DNA of 64,000 nt from contig NZ_CP120863.1 in the NCBI RefSeq assembly GCF_026191725.2, positions 1,158,001 to 1,222,000 of the forward strand, in the 5' to 3' direction. The notes under the pieces were generated by a model. The model saw only the letters and a list, made by a program, of their open reading frames with translations, was not told the DNA's origin and searched no databases. Below, piece by piece: positions 1 to 8,645 of the stretch. Source of the DNA: Roseibium porphyridii. Lineage in GTDB: Bacteria > Pseudomonadota > Alphaproteobacteria > Rhizobiales > Stappiaceae. A program made the translations under genes and the position numbers. Within the stretch, counting starts at the first letter, position 1. Each line of letters begins with the position of its first letter.

Positions 1-49
1 ATGTTGTTGCAAGGCTATTAAGCCGTGCACGTACTTGGCTTGTTCATGT

Positions 50-82
50 AGGCTCCTGAAGCTGGTCTTCGGGAGCCTTTTT
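50..82 (+). terminator. Intrinsic terminator-like hairpin overlapping the next gene's ribosome binding site
   Basis: AGGCTCCTGAAG (50-61) pairs with CTTCGGGAGCCT (67-78), with one internal mismatch, and a run of five T follows. This is the shape of a rho-independent terminator for a gene lying left of the window. The only good Shine-Dalgarno for the MFS gene, GGGAG at 71-75, lies inside the 3' arm. Confidence 0.6.
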
Positions 83-83
83 C

Positions 84-1424
84 ATGCAGGCAATTTCGGA
101 CGCAAATCGAAAATGGTGGCTCCTGGGTGCCGTCAGCTGTGTTCTGGGGCTTGTGCTTCTGGACGAGACGGTGGTCGGAATTGCCTTGCCGACCATCCAG
201 AAGGAGCTTGGGCTCTCGAACAATGACGCCCACTGGGTGGTGAATGCCTATCTCCTGACCTTTGCCTGTTTTGTTGCAGTTGGCGGAAAGATTGCGGATC
301 TGTTTGGAATTCTGCGCGTTTTCCTGTTCGGGTTGGCGCTTTTTGCCATTTGCTCGGTTGCGTGCGGGTTTGCACCGTCGGGAGGCGCGTTGATCGCAGC
401 ACGGGCACTGCAGGGACTTGGTGCCGCGATCATCTTTCCGTTGTTCCTTGCGATGATCACGATAACTTTTCCAAAGGATGTCAGAGGGGCGGCATTGGCA
501 ACAAGTGGTGCCGTTGGAACGACGTTTCTCGCACTCGGACCTCTGGTTGGAGGGCTCTTTACCGACTTTCTGTCCTGGCGATGGATCTTCTGGATCAATC
601 CGTTTGTTGCCGTAGTCGTTGCCGTATTGGTGACGCTCACCTGGCGAGATGTGCCACGACCAGCGGGACGGCAAATTGACTGGATCGGATTGCTTCTGAT
701 GGCGACGGCCATGTTTTGCGTTGTCTTCGGTCTCATGGAGGCGAGTGATCTTGGATGGCGCAATCCGTTGATCCTTGCCTCGATGTTCCTCGGGCTGGTT
801 CTTTTCGGGCTTTTCTGGAGGTTCGAGCTTCGGCAAAGCATGCCGCTGATTGAAGTCGATCTGTTTTCGAGCCCCGTTTTCGCGGGAAGCAATCTGACGA
901 TCTTCACGGCGCAATATGCCAAGATGCCACTCTTTGTCTTTGTTGCGCTTTATGCCCAGACCGATCTGCACCTGACGCCTTTTCAGGCGGGTGTCGTTGT
1001 CATGCTCGCACCGGCCCTGCAGCCTATTACCGCTGTGGTGTGCGGGCGGTATGCCGACAAGATTGCAAAACGGTGGCAAGTGCTTTTCGGCCTTGGTGTG
1101 CTGACGCTTGCCTTCCTCTGGCAAGCCGCGACCTGGTCCTATGAGAATGTGTTTCTGTTCGTTCCAGGGCTTTTGATCGCGGGGTTGGCGTTTCCGTTTC
1201 TATTCACACCGACACGAGCCGCTGTTTCGGAGGCATTGCCTGAGCACAAACATGGACAGGGTGGCGGGATTGCCATGACATCCCAGATCGCGGGCGGCAC
1301 CGTCGGACTTGCAGTGTCCAGCGCTGCGTTCGCTCTTGGCGGGTTCGGGCTCGTTTTCGCTCTCACTGCACTACTCTCGACTCTGGTATTCATTTATGCC
1401 GCTTTCGCCTTTCGAGGTGCCTGA
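84..1424 (+). CDS. MFS exporter, DHA2 (EmrB/QacA-like) family
   Basis: A 446-residue integral inner-membrane protein, probably a proton-driven drug or metabolite exporter. Typical DHA2 features are seen: LDETVVGIALPTIQ in the first helix (about 26-39), GKIADLFG after helix 2 (about 68-75), and the antiporter motif C ALGPLVGG (about 150-157) followed by WRWIFWINP. The family usually has 14 helices in about 500 residues, so this is on the short side. Start: ATG at 84 is the first in-frame start, with GGGAG nine bases upstream. arsR starts 53 bases after its stop, so a link to arsenic export is possible but nothing in the sequence shows the substrate. Confidence 0.8.
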   Translation: MQAISDANRKWWLLGAVSCVLGLVLLDETVVGIALPTIQKELGLSNNDAHWVVNAYLLTFACFVAVGGKIADLFGILRVFLFGLALFAICSVACGFAPSGGALIAARALQGLGAAIIFPLFLAMITITFPKDVRGAALATSGAVGTTFLALGPLVGGLFTDFLSWRWIFWINPFVAVVVAVLVTLTWRDVPRPAGRQIDWIGLLLMATAMFCVVFGLMEASDLGWRNPLILASMFLGLVLFGLFWRFELRQSMPLIEVDLFSSPVFAGSNLTIFTAQYAKMPLFVFVALYAQTDLHLTPFQAGVVVMLAPALQPITAVVCGRYADKIAKRWQVLFGLGVLTLAFLWQAATWSYENVFLFVPGLLIAGLAFPFLFTPTRAAVSEALPEHKHGQGGGIAMTSQIAGGTVGLAVSSAAFALGGFGLVFALTALLSTLVFIYAAFAFRGA

Positions 1425-1443
1425 AATGCATCCGGAAAAGGAG

Positions 1444-1477
1444 TTGCTTACTTCGTTATTTCGAGTATTCTCGAATT
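1444..1477 (+). promoter_or_regulatory. Predicted arsR promoter with palindromic operator
   Basis: TTGCTT (1444-1449), a 16-base spacer and TATTCT (1466-1471) form a sigma70-like promoter. A perfect inverted repeat, TTCGAG-TATT-CTCGAA (1460-1475), covers the -10 element. The arsR ATG at 1478 lies six bases after the -10 box, so the transcript would begin at or next to the start codon. No Shine-Dalgarno is found at normal spacing. A repressor bound here would block RNA polymerase directly. Confidence 0.55.
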
Positions 1478-1831
1478 ATGGAAAAACAAAAAGCTCTTGA
1501 TGCTTTGGCCGCCCTTGGCCAGGAAACCCGCCTCGATGTCTTTCGTCTGCTGGTGAAGGCCGGCAAGGAAGGCATGAGCGCAGGTGCCATTGCAGACGCA
1601 CTCAAAGTGCTCCCGAACACTTTGTCGGCGCATCTAAGTGCTTTGGCGCGGTCTGGTCTCGTTACCGCTGAACGAGATGGGCGGTCCATTCATTACACGG
1701 CCAGCTTGAGCACAATGCAGCTCCTGGTGACCTATCTTCTGGAAGACTGTTGCGGTGGAAACCCGGATCTTTGTGCTCCGATTGCAAATATCTTCACTTC
1801 CTGCACTTCGATTGAAGACGAGGCGACCTGA
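1478..1831 (+). CDS. arsR: ArsR/SmtB-family arsenic-responsive repressor
   Basis: A 117-residue winged-helix repressor. The HTH spans about residues 35-62 (GAIADALKVLPNTLSAHLSA) and is followed by the wing (ERDGRSIHYTAS). The C-terminal cluster CCGGNPDLC places Cys at 91, 92 and 99, a metalloid-sensing arrangement like ArsR proteins that bind As(III) near the C-terminus rather than in the classic helix-3 ELCVCDL site, which is absent here. It is first in an arsR-arsC-aqpS set and probably represses its own promoter through the palindrome touching its start codon. The start fits the family N-terminus (ALxALAxLGQETR). Confidence 0.9.
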   Translation: MEKQKALDALAALGQETRLDVFRLLVKAGKEGMSAGAIADALKVLPNTLSAHLSALARSGLVTAERDGRSIHYTASLSTMQLLVTYLLEDCCGGNPDLCAPIANIFTSCTSIEDEAT

Positions 1832-1861
1832 CTTCACAAACATGGTGGGGCATTTTTGAAA

Positions 1862-2371
1862 ATGCGTAATGTTCTGTTCGTCTGTACGGCGAATTCCGCG
1901 CGCTCAGTTTTGGGCGAAGGCCTTCTTCGTTACATGGGCGAAGGCAGGTTTGAAACCTATTCGGCAGGGTCCACACCGCGTAGATCGGTCAATCCAGACG
2001 CATTGGCCTGTCTAGCGCGTCATGGTCTTCCCACAGACGGTTTCCGCTCAAAGAGCTGGGAAGAATTTGCTGGACAGAATGCACCTCAGATGGACCTGAT
2101 CGTGACCGTTTGTGACAGCGCTGCCGGAGAAGCGTGTCCGGTCTGGCCGGGTCATCCACTGGTCGTTCACTGGGGTATTCCGGATCCGGCGTCCGTAGAA
2201 GGTGATGATGCTGTAAGGGGTGAAGCCTTTGACCTGGCCTATCGGCGCCTCAAACAGCGTATCCAAGCCATGCTTGTTCTTGGTGATGCCGTTTTTACCA
2301 CCGGCGACGGAAAACAAAAACTGGCAGCGATCGGCGCTGCAGCTGACGCACAGGATTTAAAACATGTCTGA
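1862..2371 (+). CDS. arsC: Arsenate reductase, low-molecular-weight phosphatase fold
   Basis: Reduces arsenate to arsenite in the cytoplasm. The 169-residue protein has the LMW-PTPase P-loop at the N-terminus, C8-TANSA-R14-S, and the Asp-Pro loop (IPDPASVEG) that supplies the general acid. This is the phosphatase-type ArsC of rhizobia, not the glutaredoxin-dependent ArsC of R773. Start: ATG at 1862 gives the canonical MRNVLFVC; a TTG at 1856 would add two residues and sits closer to the GGTGGGG purine run. The stop overlaps the aqpS start by 8 bases, indicating translational coupling. Confidence 0.88.
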   Translation: MRNVLFVCTANSARSVLGEGLLRYMGEGRFETYSAGSTPRRSVNPDALACLARHGLPTDGFRSKSWEEFAGQNAPQMDLIVTVCDSAAGEACPVWPGHPLVVHWGIPDPASVEGDDAVRGEAFDLAYRRLKQRIQAMLVLGDAVFTTGDGKQKLAAIGAAADAQDLKHV

Positions 2372-3044
2372 ATTCAGCCTGTCCCGGCGCCTCGTTGCGG
2401 AGGCGCTCGGAACCGCCATGCTTGTGGGAACTGTTGTCGGATCCGGTATCATGGCGGACAAGCTTTCTGATGATGTCGCCGTCTCTCTGCTCGGCAACAC
2501 GATCCCAACCGGTGCAATCCTGGTGGTGTTGATCACGATGCTTGGCCCGATTTCCGGTGCGCATTTCAACCCAGCCGTGACGTTTGTCTTCTGGCTGAAA
2601 CGTGAACTCGGTTTGGCCGTCGCTGCAGTTTACATCATCGCGCAGATCCTCGGCGGTATCTCAGGCTCGTTGGTTGCGCATGTGATGTTTGAACTGCCGG
2701 TTCTGCAAGCCTCGACAACCGTGCGCACGGGGGCAGGGCAATGGGTTGCGGAAATTGTTGCGACATTCGGCCTGCTCGCGACTATTCTCGCCGGCATTCG
2801 GTTTCGAGAAGCGGCGGTGCCCTGGTTGGTGGGGCTCTATATCACGGCAGCATACTGGTTCACCGCTTCGACGTCCTTTGCCAATCCCGCTGTCGCAATC
2901 TCAAGAGCTTTTACCGATACGTTTGCCGGCATCAGGCCCGTTGATCTGCCGGGTTTCATCATTGCTGAATTTGCAGGAGCAGCTGTTGCTCTGGCGCTCT
3001 TCTCCTGGCTGCTCAAGTCGGAAAAGCAGGCTGCGAATTCGTAA
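2364..3044 (+). CDS. aqpS: MIP-family channel, AqpS-like arsenite aquaglyceroporin
   Basis: A 226-residue six-helix MIP channel with both NPA boxes, NPAVTF (about 69) and NPAVAISR (about 174), the latter with the Arg of the selectivity filter. In Sinorhizobium meliloti AqpS sits in the ars operon and lets arsenite made by ArsC leave the cell down its gradient. The same pairing here, with an 8-base overlap with arsC, supports that role. No ArsB or Acr3 pump and no ArsH is present nearby. An ordinary GlpF or AqpZ function is less likely given the operon. Confidence 0.82.
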   Translation: MSEFSLSRRLVAEALGTAMLVGTVVGSGIMADKLSDDVAVSLLGNTIPTGAILVVLITMLGPISGAHFNPAVTFVFWLKRELGLAVAAVYIIAQILGGISGSLVAHVMFELPVLQASTTVRTGAGQWVAEIVATFGLLATILAGIRFREAAVPWLVGLYITAAYWFTASTSFANPAVAISRAFTDTFAGIRPVDLPGFIIAEFAGAAVALALFSWLLKSEKQAANS

Positions 3045-3117
3045 AGCTCAACCGGCTCTTGCTGGAGTGTGTTGCAATTGGCTTTCGGTTGGTTGCCAAG
3101 TTAATGCAATCGCTTGC

Positions 3118-3555
3118 CTAAAGCTCTTTTTTCATGAACCAGCGGCAATGGTTTGCCGGGTGCTGAGACGCCTTGTTCTCTAGAGTGCCGAACGTCTCGT
3201 AGCCACGGTTCAGATAGAATTCGTAGGCTTGGGGGTTGGACGTGTCCAACCAAGCTCCATGGCAGTCGAGCCGGCGTCCTTCGGTTTCCGCGGCATTCAA
3301 AAGCTCTGACCCGAGCCCTGAGCCGCGGGCTTTTTCGTCAACCCAGAGGACTTTCAAAAGCAACCAGCCATAGGACGTTGATGCCGTTACACCGCCAAGC
3401 AACTGTCCATCTTTTGACGTTGCCTTCAGAACAATGGCTTCATTGCGCGATTGGATGTTGTGTTGTCGGAGCGAGCGAAGCAATTGTCGCTCGATCTCAT
3501 CGGCAAGTTCTGCGCTTTCATCACCACTCTCATTGGAAATCCTCGCCGATAGCAT
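3118..3555 (-). CDS. GNAT-family N-acetyltransferase
   Basis: A 145-residue GCN5-related acetyltransferase. The acetyl-CoA binding motif A is seen as LWVDEKARGSGLGSELL (R-x-x-G-x-G), followed by the beta-5/alpha-4 segment NPQAYEFYLNRGYETFG typical of the family. The substrate cannot be read from sequence; the closest general class is small-molecule or amino-group acetylation. It lies 57 bases downstream of a GntR gene on the same strand and may be cotranscribed with it. A GAGG just before the ATG supports the start. Confidence 0.8.
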   Translation of the reverse strand: MLSARISNESGDESAELADEIERQLLRSLRQHNIQSRNEAIVLKATSKDGQLLGGVTASTSYGWLLLKVLWVDEKARGSGLGSELLNAAETEGRRLDCHGAWLDTSNPQAYEFYLNRGYETFGTLENKASQHPANHCRWFMKKEL

Positions 3556-3611
3556 CGATCCTCTCCTGTGTGGGTGACTTCACTTGAAGCAGCGTGTCTT
3601 CCGCGTTGACC

Positions 3612-4259
3612 TCAGCTGTGTCCGCTGAGCAACGACATGGCATGCCGCCTCAGGTAGAGCATGAGATTTTCAGCATGTTCCATCGCAGACGGTTCGTCAC
3701 CGGCGGCGATCGCCTGCATAACTTCCAAATGGCTCCATGCGGCAGGGTTCAGATCGGTCTGACCGAAATGGCGATACCAGAAGCGTCGGCTGTGGCTCTG
3801 CAACGGCGCGAGTGCCTTTGCTGCAAAAGGATTGCAGGCTGCTTGAGCAACCACCTCGTCGAAAGCCTTGTCTAGTCTCAGGTAGGCTTCAACATCAGGC
3901 ACAGAGGCAGCCTCTCTCATTTCCTCCGCGCATTTTTCAAGAGCCTGGCGCTCCTGCTGACTGGCTAGTCTGGCAGCTGAGCCGGCCATCAGGCGCTCCA
4001 GCGCATGCCTTGCTTCAAGCACCTTGACGAAATCTGCCGGGTTCATGTCGGCGACGATCACACCAAGCCTTGGACGTATCGTCAAAAGGCCTTCCCAACT
4101 GAGCCGTTGCAAAGCTTCACGGATGGGTGTCCGTCCCATACCGAGCCGTTGTGTCAGATAAGTTTCCGTAACCGCTTCACCGGGCTTCAGCTTCAAGGTG
4201 ACGATGTCTTCTTCCAGGTCCCGGTACGCCTGGGTGGATTGGCTGACATCGCTGGTCAT
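3612..4259 (-). CDS. GntR-family regulator, FadR/FCD subfamily
   Basis: A 215-residue regulator with an N-terminal winged helix (LTQRLGMGRTPIREALQRLSWEGLL) and an all-helical FCD effector domain (about 85-210) with conserved Asp and His positions that usually bind a metal and a carboxylic acid. The effector is unknown. ATG at 4259 is preferred over the in-frame TTG at 4262; neither has a strong Shine-Dalgarno. It may control the downstream acetyltransferase gene or itself; a 10-base palindrome lies 36 bases upstream. Confidence 0.82.
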   Translation of the reverse strand: MTSDVSQSTQAYRDLEEDIVTLKLKPGEAVTETYLTQRLGMGRTPIREALQRLSWEGLLTIRPRLGVIVADMNPADFVKVLEARHALERLMAGSAARLASQQERQALEKCAEEMREAASVPDVEAYLRLDKAFDEVVAQAACNPFAAKALAPLQSHSRRFWYRHFGQTDLNPAAWSHLEVMQAIAAGDEPSAMEHAENLMLYLRRHAMSLLSGHS

Positions 4260-4294
4260 CAAAATATACTCTATGTCTGTAATAGATGGTCTTT

Positions 4295-4304
4295 TGATAT
4301 ATCA
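4295..4304. promoter_or_regulatory. Short palindrome upstream of the GntR gene
   Basis: TGATATATCA is a perfect 10-base palindrome 36 bases before the GntR start codon, in an AT-rich stretch. It may be an autoregulatory site, but it is short and AT-rich enough to arise by chance. Confidence 0.25.
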
Positions 4305-4352
4305 GTTGCTGATCAGAAATGAAACTGCCGGTATTTCGGTCGCGGTCCCAGG

Positions 4353-5039
4353 TCAGATCGCCTGCATCGGCGATTGACGCTTTTCGCGGTAAATCTTGTC
4401 CAGCCGCAGGGTAACGAAAGCAAAAACAACCCAGCTCAGATGAAACACAAGCCCGGCAAACATCACGAAACTTCCGGGAATAGGGCCGATTGCAGCTCGT
4501 GCGAACACGTCTGCGAAACTGGTGAGAGGTTCTGGATGAATGGCAATCTTGCCGTAATAGGCGACGGCTTGAATGGCGAGGATCCAGGAATAATTTGATC
4601 GCAGCCGACGTCCTGCAGCTCGCGCCAGGCTGATGTGGTAGTGTGGCGTTTCGTAGTCATCCGCCAGCATCTTGCTCCACTCGCTGCCCCACGGCACCTT
4701 TCGCCCGTGGAGGATCGGCGCGTAGAGATCGGACTCCATCAGCCGGGCTCTGGCGCGGAACATATTGTAGTATCGATAACGGCGTGCCTCGAAGATCAGA
4801 AAGACCGTGACCAGCAGTCCGACCAGAACCATTGGCAATGGCGAAGCATCCTTGTTGGAAAAGGTCGCTGACAGCGCGATGCCTGTGGTGACCACTGCCC
4901 AGTTCGTAGTGTTGTCCAGCCGTGTGCGCCAGTGCGTGCTGCGAAACACTTCGGCCCGATAAAGATGCGCCAGCGCACCGAGTGTGCCGGATTCTATTTC
5001 CTGGTTCGGCCAGTCTCTCCTGGGGCTTTCCTCGCTCAT
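4353..5039 (-). CDS. DUF2270 predicted integral membrane protein
   Basis: A 228-residue protein that matches the DUF2270 pattern, recognised by the segment STHWRTRLDNTTNWAVV followed by two hydrophobic helices and the charged FEARRYRYYNMFRARARLME block. Two more hydrophobic segments lie in the C-terminal half. The function of the family is unknown. ATG at 5039 is preferred because AAGGA lies seven bases upstream; an ATG at 5057 has no such site. It sits alone between tex and the GntR gene. Confidence 0.75.
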   Translation of the reverse strand: MSEESPRRDWPNQEIESGTLGALAHLYRAEVFRSTHWRTRLDNTTNWAVVTTGIALSATFSNKDASPLPMVLVGLLVTVFLIFEARRYRYYNMFRARARLMESDLYAPILHGRKVPWGSEWSKMLADDYETPHYHISLARAAGRRLRSNYSWILAIQAVAYYGKIAIHPEPLTSFADVFARAAIGPIPGSFVMFAGLVFHLSWVVFAFVTLRLDKIYREKRQSPMQAI

Positions 5040-5125
5040 GAGCTGATCCTTGATCATGCGTGCTCACGACAAGACTACCTCAACTGGTATTCTTTTCTAG
5101 TTTTTCCGCACGTGCGGGACCATGC

Positions 5126-5149
5126 AAAACCGGGCGCACAACCGGTTTT
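5126..5149 (-). terminator. Hairpin downstream of tex
   Basis: AAAACCGG (5126-5133) and CCGGTTTT (5142-5149) form a perfect 8-base stem with an 8-base loop, 35 bases beyond the tex stop. Reading the minus strand, the 3' arm ends in TTTT, so it can serve as a weak intrinsic terminator. A second perfect palindrome, CCGCACGTGCGG, follows at 5106-5117. Confidence 0.45.
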
Positions 5150-5183
5150 GGCTTCGATAAAACAGTTGATCTACCGATGTGCC

Positions 5184-7622
5184 TCACGTTCTTTTCTTGT
5201 TCATGGCCGCTGCAAGGGCTGCCGCCATGGCGTTGTTGCCACCGTCGCCGGAGCCCTTCGGAGTGTTGCCCTTTCCACCACCGGAGGGACCACCGCGGGG
5301 CCCACGGCCTGCCGGGCCCCGATTGCCGGAGCCCTTATGGCTCTGACCACCTCTATCCTGCCGCGGACGCTCGCGCTGTTCCTGGTAGTCGGTCTGGGAT
5401 TTCATCGTCATAGAGATGCGCTTGCGCGGAACATCGACGTCGAGGATCGTTACTTTGACGATGTCACCTGCCTTGACGACCTTGTGGGGATCGTCGACGA
5501 AGCGGTCGGCAAGCTGTGAAACGTGAACGAGACCGTCTTGGTGGACGCCGACATCCACAAACGCACCGAAATTGGTGACATTGGTGACGGTGCCTTCGAG
5601 CTTCATTCCTTGTTTCAGGTCCGAAATTTCCTCAACACCGTCCTGGAGGGCGGCCGTCTTGAATTCCGGGCGCGGATCGCGGCCGGGCTTCTCAAGTTCT
5701 GAGAAAATGTCCTCAACGGTCGGCAGTCCGAAAGTCTCGTCGGTAAACTCTGAAGGGTCGAGACCCTTGAGCAAAGCGTTGTCACCCATGATCTGCCGGA
5801 CATCCCGTCCGCAGGCCTTCACGATGCGTTTGGCAAGCGGATAGGCTTCCGGGTGAACAGAAGACGCATCAAGCGGTTCCTTGCCGTCGTTGATCCGCAG
5901 AAAGCCCGCGCACAGTTCAAAAGCCTTTGCGCCGAGGCGCGGCACGTCCTTGAGTTGGCGGCGGCTGTCAAAGCGGCCGATGCCGTCCCGATGTTCCACA
6001 ACGGCCGTGGCAAGGCTTTCGGATAGGCCGGAAATGCGTGAGAGGAGTGCAGGAGAGGCGGTGTTGAGATCAACGCCGACCGCATTCACTGCGTCTTCGA
6101 CAACAGCATCAAGCGCGCGTGCAAGTTTGCTTTGATTGACATCATGCTGGTACTGACCGACCCCGATGGATTTCGGCTCGATCTTGACGAGCTCGGCGAG
6201 CGGGTCTTGCAAACGCCTCGCAATTGATGCCGCACCCCTGAGGGACACATCAATGTCCGGCATTTCCTTTGCTGCGAGCTCCGATGCCGAATAGACGGAT
6301 GCACCGGCCTCGTTGACGATCACCTTGACCGGGCGTTGTGCAGAAGGAATGTCGGACAACACATCAGCGGCAAGCTTGTCGGTTTCCCGGCTGGCGGTGC
6401 CGTTGCCAATCGCCAGAAGCCCGACCTTGTGTTTCGCCATAAGGGCAAGCAATGTCGCCCTAGAACCTGAAATGTCGTTGCGCGGCTGGAAGGGATAGAT
6501 TGTTGCGGTATCGACCAGTTTTCCGGTTCCGTCCACCACGGCGACCTTCACCCCAGTGCGAATTCCCGGATCGAGCCCGAGTGTTGCCGTGGCACCTGCC
6601 GGCGCGGCCAAAAGCAGATCTTTCAAATTTCTCGCAAAAACCTGAATGGCTTCTTCTTCCGCCTTGTCGCGAAGAACTCCCATCAGATCAAGTTCCAAGT
6701 GGAGCGCCAGTTTTACCTTCCAGGCAAACCTTGCAACTTCCATCAGCCACTTGTCCGCAGGTCGACCACGATCGGCTATGCCATATGTGTCGGCCACCAT
6801 CCTGACTGCAGGCAATATGGGTGAAACATCGTCGGCGTCGACGGTCAGATCAACGGACAGAATGCCCTCGTTGCGGCCACGAAACAGCGCCAGAGCCCTG
6901 TGACTCGGAATTTTCGACCACTTTTCCGAGTAGTCGAAATAGTCGGCGAATTTCGCACCCTTGTCTGCCATGCCATCGATGAGCTTGGACTGCACGACGC
7001 CCCGGTCTTCAACATGGCGTCTCAGCCTTCCGACGAGGTCCGCGTTTTCGGCAAACCGCTCCATAAGAATTTGCCGAGCGCCATCCAGGGCAGCCTTGGT
7101 ATCGGCAATGCCCTTGCCTTCGTCCACAAAAGCGTTTGCCTCGGTTTCCGGATCCTTCTGTGGGTCAGCCAACAGCTGATCGGCGAGTGGCTCGAGACCG
7201 GCTTCCCTGGCGATCTGTGCTTTGGTCCGCCGCTTTTTCTTGTAGGGAAGATACAAGTCTTCAAGTTGTGATTTGGTTTCCGCTGCCTGAATACCATTGG
7301 TCAGCACGTCAGTGAGTTTGCCCTGTTCTTCAATCGATTTCGTTATGGCCACTCGGCGGTCTTCAAGCTCGCGAAGATAGATCAGGCGTTCTTCAAGCTT
7401 GCGCAGCTGGCTGTCGTCCAGGCCGCCGGTGGCTTCCTTTCGGTAGCGGGCAATAAAGGGAACGGTCGACCCTTCATCGAGCAATTGCACTGCTGCGTTC
7501 ACCTGGCCGGCTTTGCACCCAATTTCCTCGGAGATTCGCTGTGCGATCCTGGTTGCCGTTCCAGCGGCCACGGTGCTGTTGTTGCCGGTCTGGGATTGCG
7601 AGGGTGATGAAACACTGACCAT
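5184..7622 (-). CDS. tex: Tex family RNA-binding transcription accessory protein
   Basis: An 812-residue cytoplasmic protein linked in other bacteria to transcription and stress responses. Domains in order: helical Tex N-terminal region (about 25-220), a YqgF/RNase H-like domain ([19 protein letters not shown], about 350 onwards), helix-hairpin-helix region ([19 protein letters not shown] and following), then an S1 RNA-binding domain ([20 protein letters not shown]). The final roughly 75 residues are rich in Gly, Arg, Lys and Asn, an extension seen in many alphaproteobacterial Tex proteins. The length is close to the family norm plus this tail. Transcribed alone. Confidence 0.93.
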   Translation of the reverse strand: MVSVSSPSQSQTGNNSTVAAGTATRIAQRISEEIGCKAGQVNAAVQLLDEGSTVPFIARYRKEATGGLDDSQLRKLEERLIYLRELEDRRVAITKSIEEQGKLTDVLTNGIQAAETKSQLEDLYLPYKKKRRTKAQIAREAGLEPLADQLLADPQKDPETEANAFVDEGKGIADTKAALDGARQILMERFAENADLVGRLRRHVEDRGVVQSKLIDGMADKGAKFADYFDYSEKWSKIPSHRALALFRGRNEGILSVDLTVDADDVSPILPAVRMVADTYGIADRGRPADKWLMEVARFAWKVKLALHLELDLMGVLRDKAEEEAIQVFARNLKDLLLAAPAGATATLGLDPGIRTGVKVAVVDGTGKLVDTATIYPFQPRNDISGSRATLLALMAKHKVGLLAIGNGTASRETDKLAADVLSDIPSAQRPVKVIVNEAGASVYSASELAAKEMPDIDVSLRGAASIARRLQDPLAELVKIEPKSIGVGQYQHDVNQSKLARALDAVVEDAVNAVGVDLNTASPALLSRISGLSESLATAVVEHRDGIGRFDSRRQLKDVPRLGAKAFELCAGFLRINDGKEPLDASSVHPEAYPLAKRIVKACGRDVRQIMGDNALLKGLDPSEFTDETFGLPTVEDIFSELEKPGRDPRPEFKTAALQDGVEEISDLKQGMKLEGTVTNVTNFGAFVDVGVHQDGLVHVSQLADRFVDDPHKVVKAGDIVKVTILDVDVPRKRISMTMKSQTDYQEQRERPRQDRGGQSHKGSGNRGPAGRGPRGGPSGGGKGNTPKGSGDGGNNAMAAALAAAMNKKRT

Positions 7623-7991
7623 TTACGATGAAGCTTTCCAATAAGAGGCCTTTGAAGCCGCAGACGATAGTGTCCCTATCTATGGCATGAAAGAGCCAGA
7701 ATAAATCCTTCCACCGGGAAACTGGTCGTGATTGAGCCATCGCCGATATAGCTCACCTCAGCCTGTCTGCTTCGGTCCGTTTTGGAAAAATTGTTGCAAT
7801 CAAGGTGCAATCATGAGTGGTTTTCTTGCTGATCTTGAACGATTTGCAACACATTGCGTATTATGCGTTCCGAAATCATGGCTATGTTTGCCAAACTGCT
7901 GTGATCATATAGCCGCATTGCTGTTGCTGAATAACAATCTAAATAGAGGCTGGATTGTTCAGGAATTGGTTGCGGAAAGGAGTTTATGCCG
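7623..7991. other. Divergent intergenic region between tex and the TetR gene
   Basis: About 370 bases with no convincing gene; the short open frame on the plus strand has no family likeness or ribosome site. The right part is AT-rich and holds the inverted repeat described at 7933-7959. The tex promoter must lie in the left part, but I could not place clear -35 and -10 boxes. Confidence 0.6.
7933..7959. promoter_or_regulatory. Inverted repeat, candidate TetR operator
   Basis: AACAATC (7933-7939) and GATTGTT (7953-7959) are perfect inverted arms 13 bases apart, ending 32 bases before the TetR start codon. This is the usual place for autorepression by TetR proteins. The wide spacing is less usual. 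Confidence 0.4.
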
Positions 7992-8645
7992 ATGCCACGG
8001 GGACGGCCGAGGAAAGTGGAAGCGAAAGACGCTCTTCAGGCGGTCATGCTCGCTTTCTGGCAGAACGGATATTCCGCAACGTCCATGACAGATCTGTCTG
8101 AGGTCTCGGGCATGGCAAAGCCTGGTCTCTATGCGGCATTCGGCGACAAGGAAGCTCTCTTCGAAAAAGCGCTGCTGCATTATTTTGAGACCTACGCAGG
8201 CCCTGTCTTCGACCGTCTGATGGCAGCCAGAAAACATGTAGTGGCGGATCTGCGTGAGTTTTTGGGAGCGGTTGCCGATTTGACGATGGACCCCAACACT
8301 CCGTCAGGCTGTTTTCTCGTCAATGCGCTGGTCGATTGCGCCTATGGGTCTGACCGGCATCGGGAACTGGTCCTCGGGTTGCGGGACTCACGTTACGCCA
8401 TGATCCGGGAGCGCTTATTGAAGGCAGTGTCCAATGGCGAATTTGCGTCCGATGCCGACCTCGACCGGGCAGCGACCTTTGTTGATGGGCAGTTTTCCGC
8501 GATCGCCATCCTTGGGCGGGGTGGAAGCAGCAAGAGTGACCTCAAAACATTTATTGAGACCGGATTGCGCGCGCTACCGATCCTGAACAGCGACCAGGTC
8601 TTTGATGAACTTGCCGCAGTAGACCAGCCTATTTTACGACAGTAA
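7992..8645 (+). CDS. TetR/AcrR-family transcriptional regulator
   Basis: A 217-residue regulator. The HTH is in the first 50 residues (MPRGRPRKVEAKDALQAVML, then SMTDLSEVSGMAKPGLYAAF), followed by an all-helical ligand domain with the PSGCFLVNAL segment common in regulators of short-chain redox or efflux genes. ATG at 7992 lies nine bases after AAGGAG; an ATG at 7986 would be only three bases from it. No target gene is beside it; the next gene converges. The last 17 bases overlap the 3' end of the helicase gene on the other strand. Confidence 0.85.
   Translation: MPRGRPRKVEAKDALQAVMLAFWQNGYSATSMTDLSEVSGMAKPGLYAAFGDKEALFEKALLHYFETYAGPVFDRLMAARKHVVADLREFLGAVADLTMDPNTPSGCFLVNALVDCAYGSDRHRELVLGLRDSRYAMIRERLLKAVSNGEFASDADLDRAATFVDGQFSAIAILGRGGSSKSDLKTFIETGLRALPILNSDQVFDELAAVDQPILRQ

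Noticed and set aside
18..1124. A 368-codon open frame on the minus strand
   Set aside because: It lies antisense to the MFS gene, is highly charged without any recognisable domain, and is explained as a shadow of that gene.
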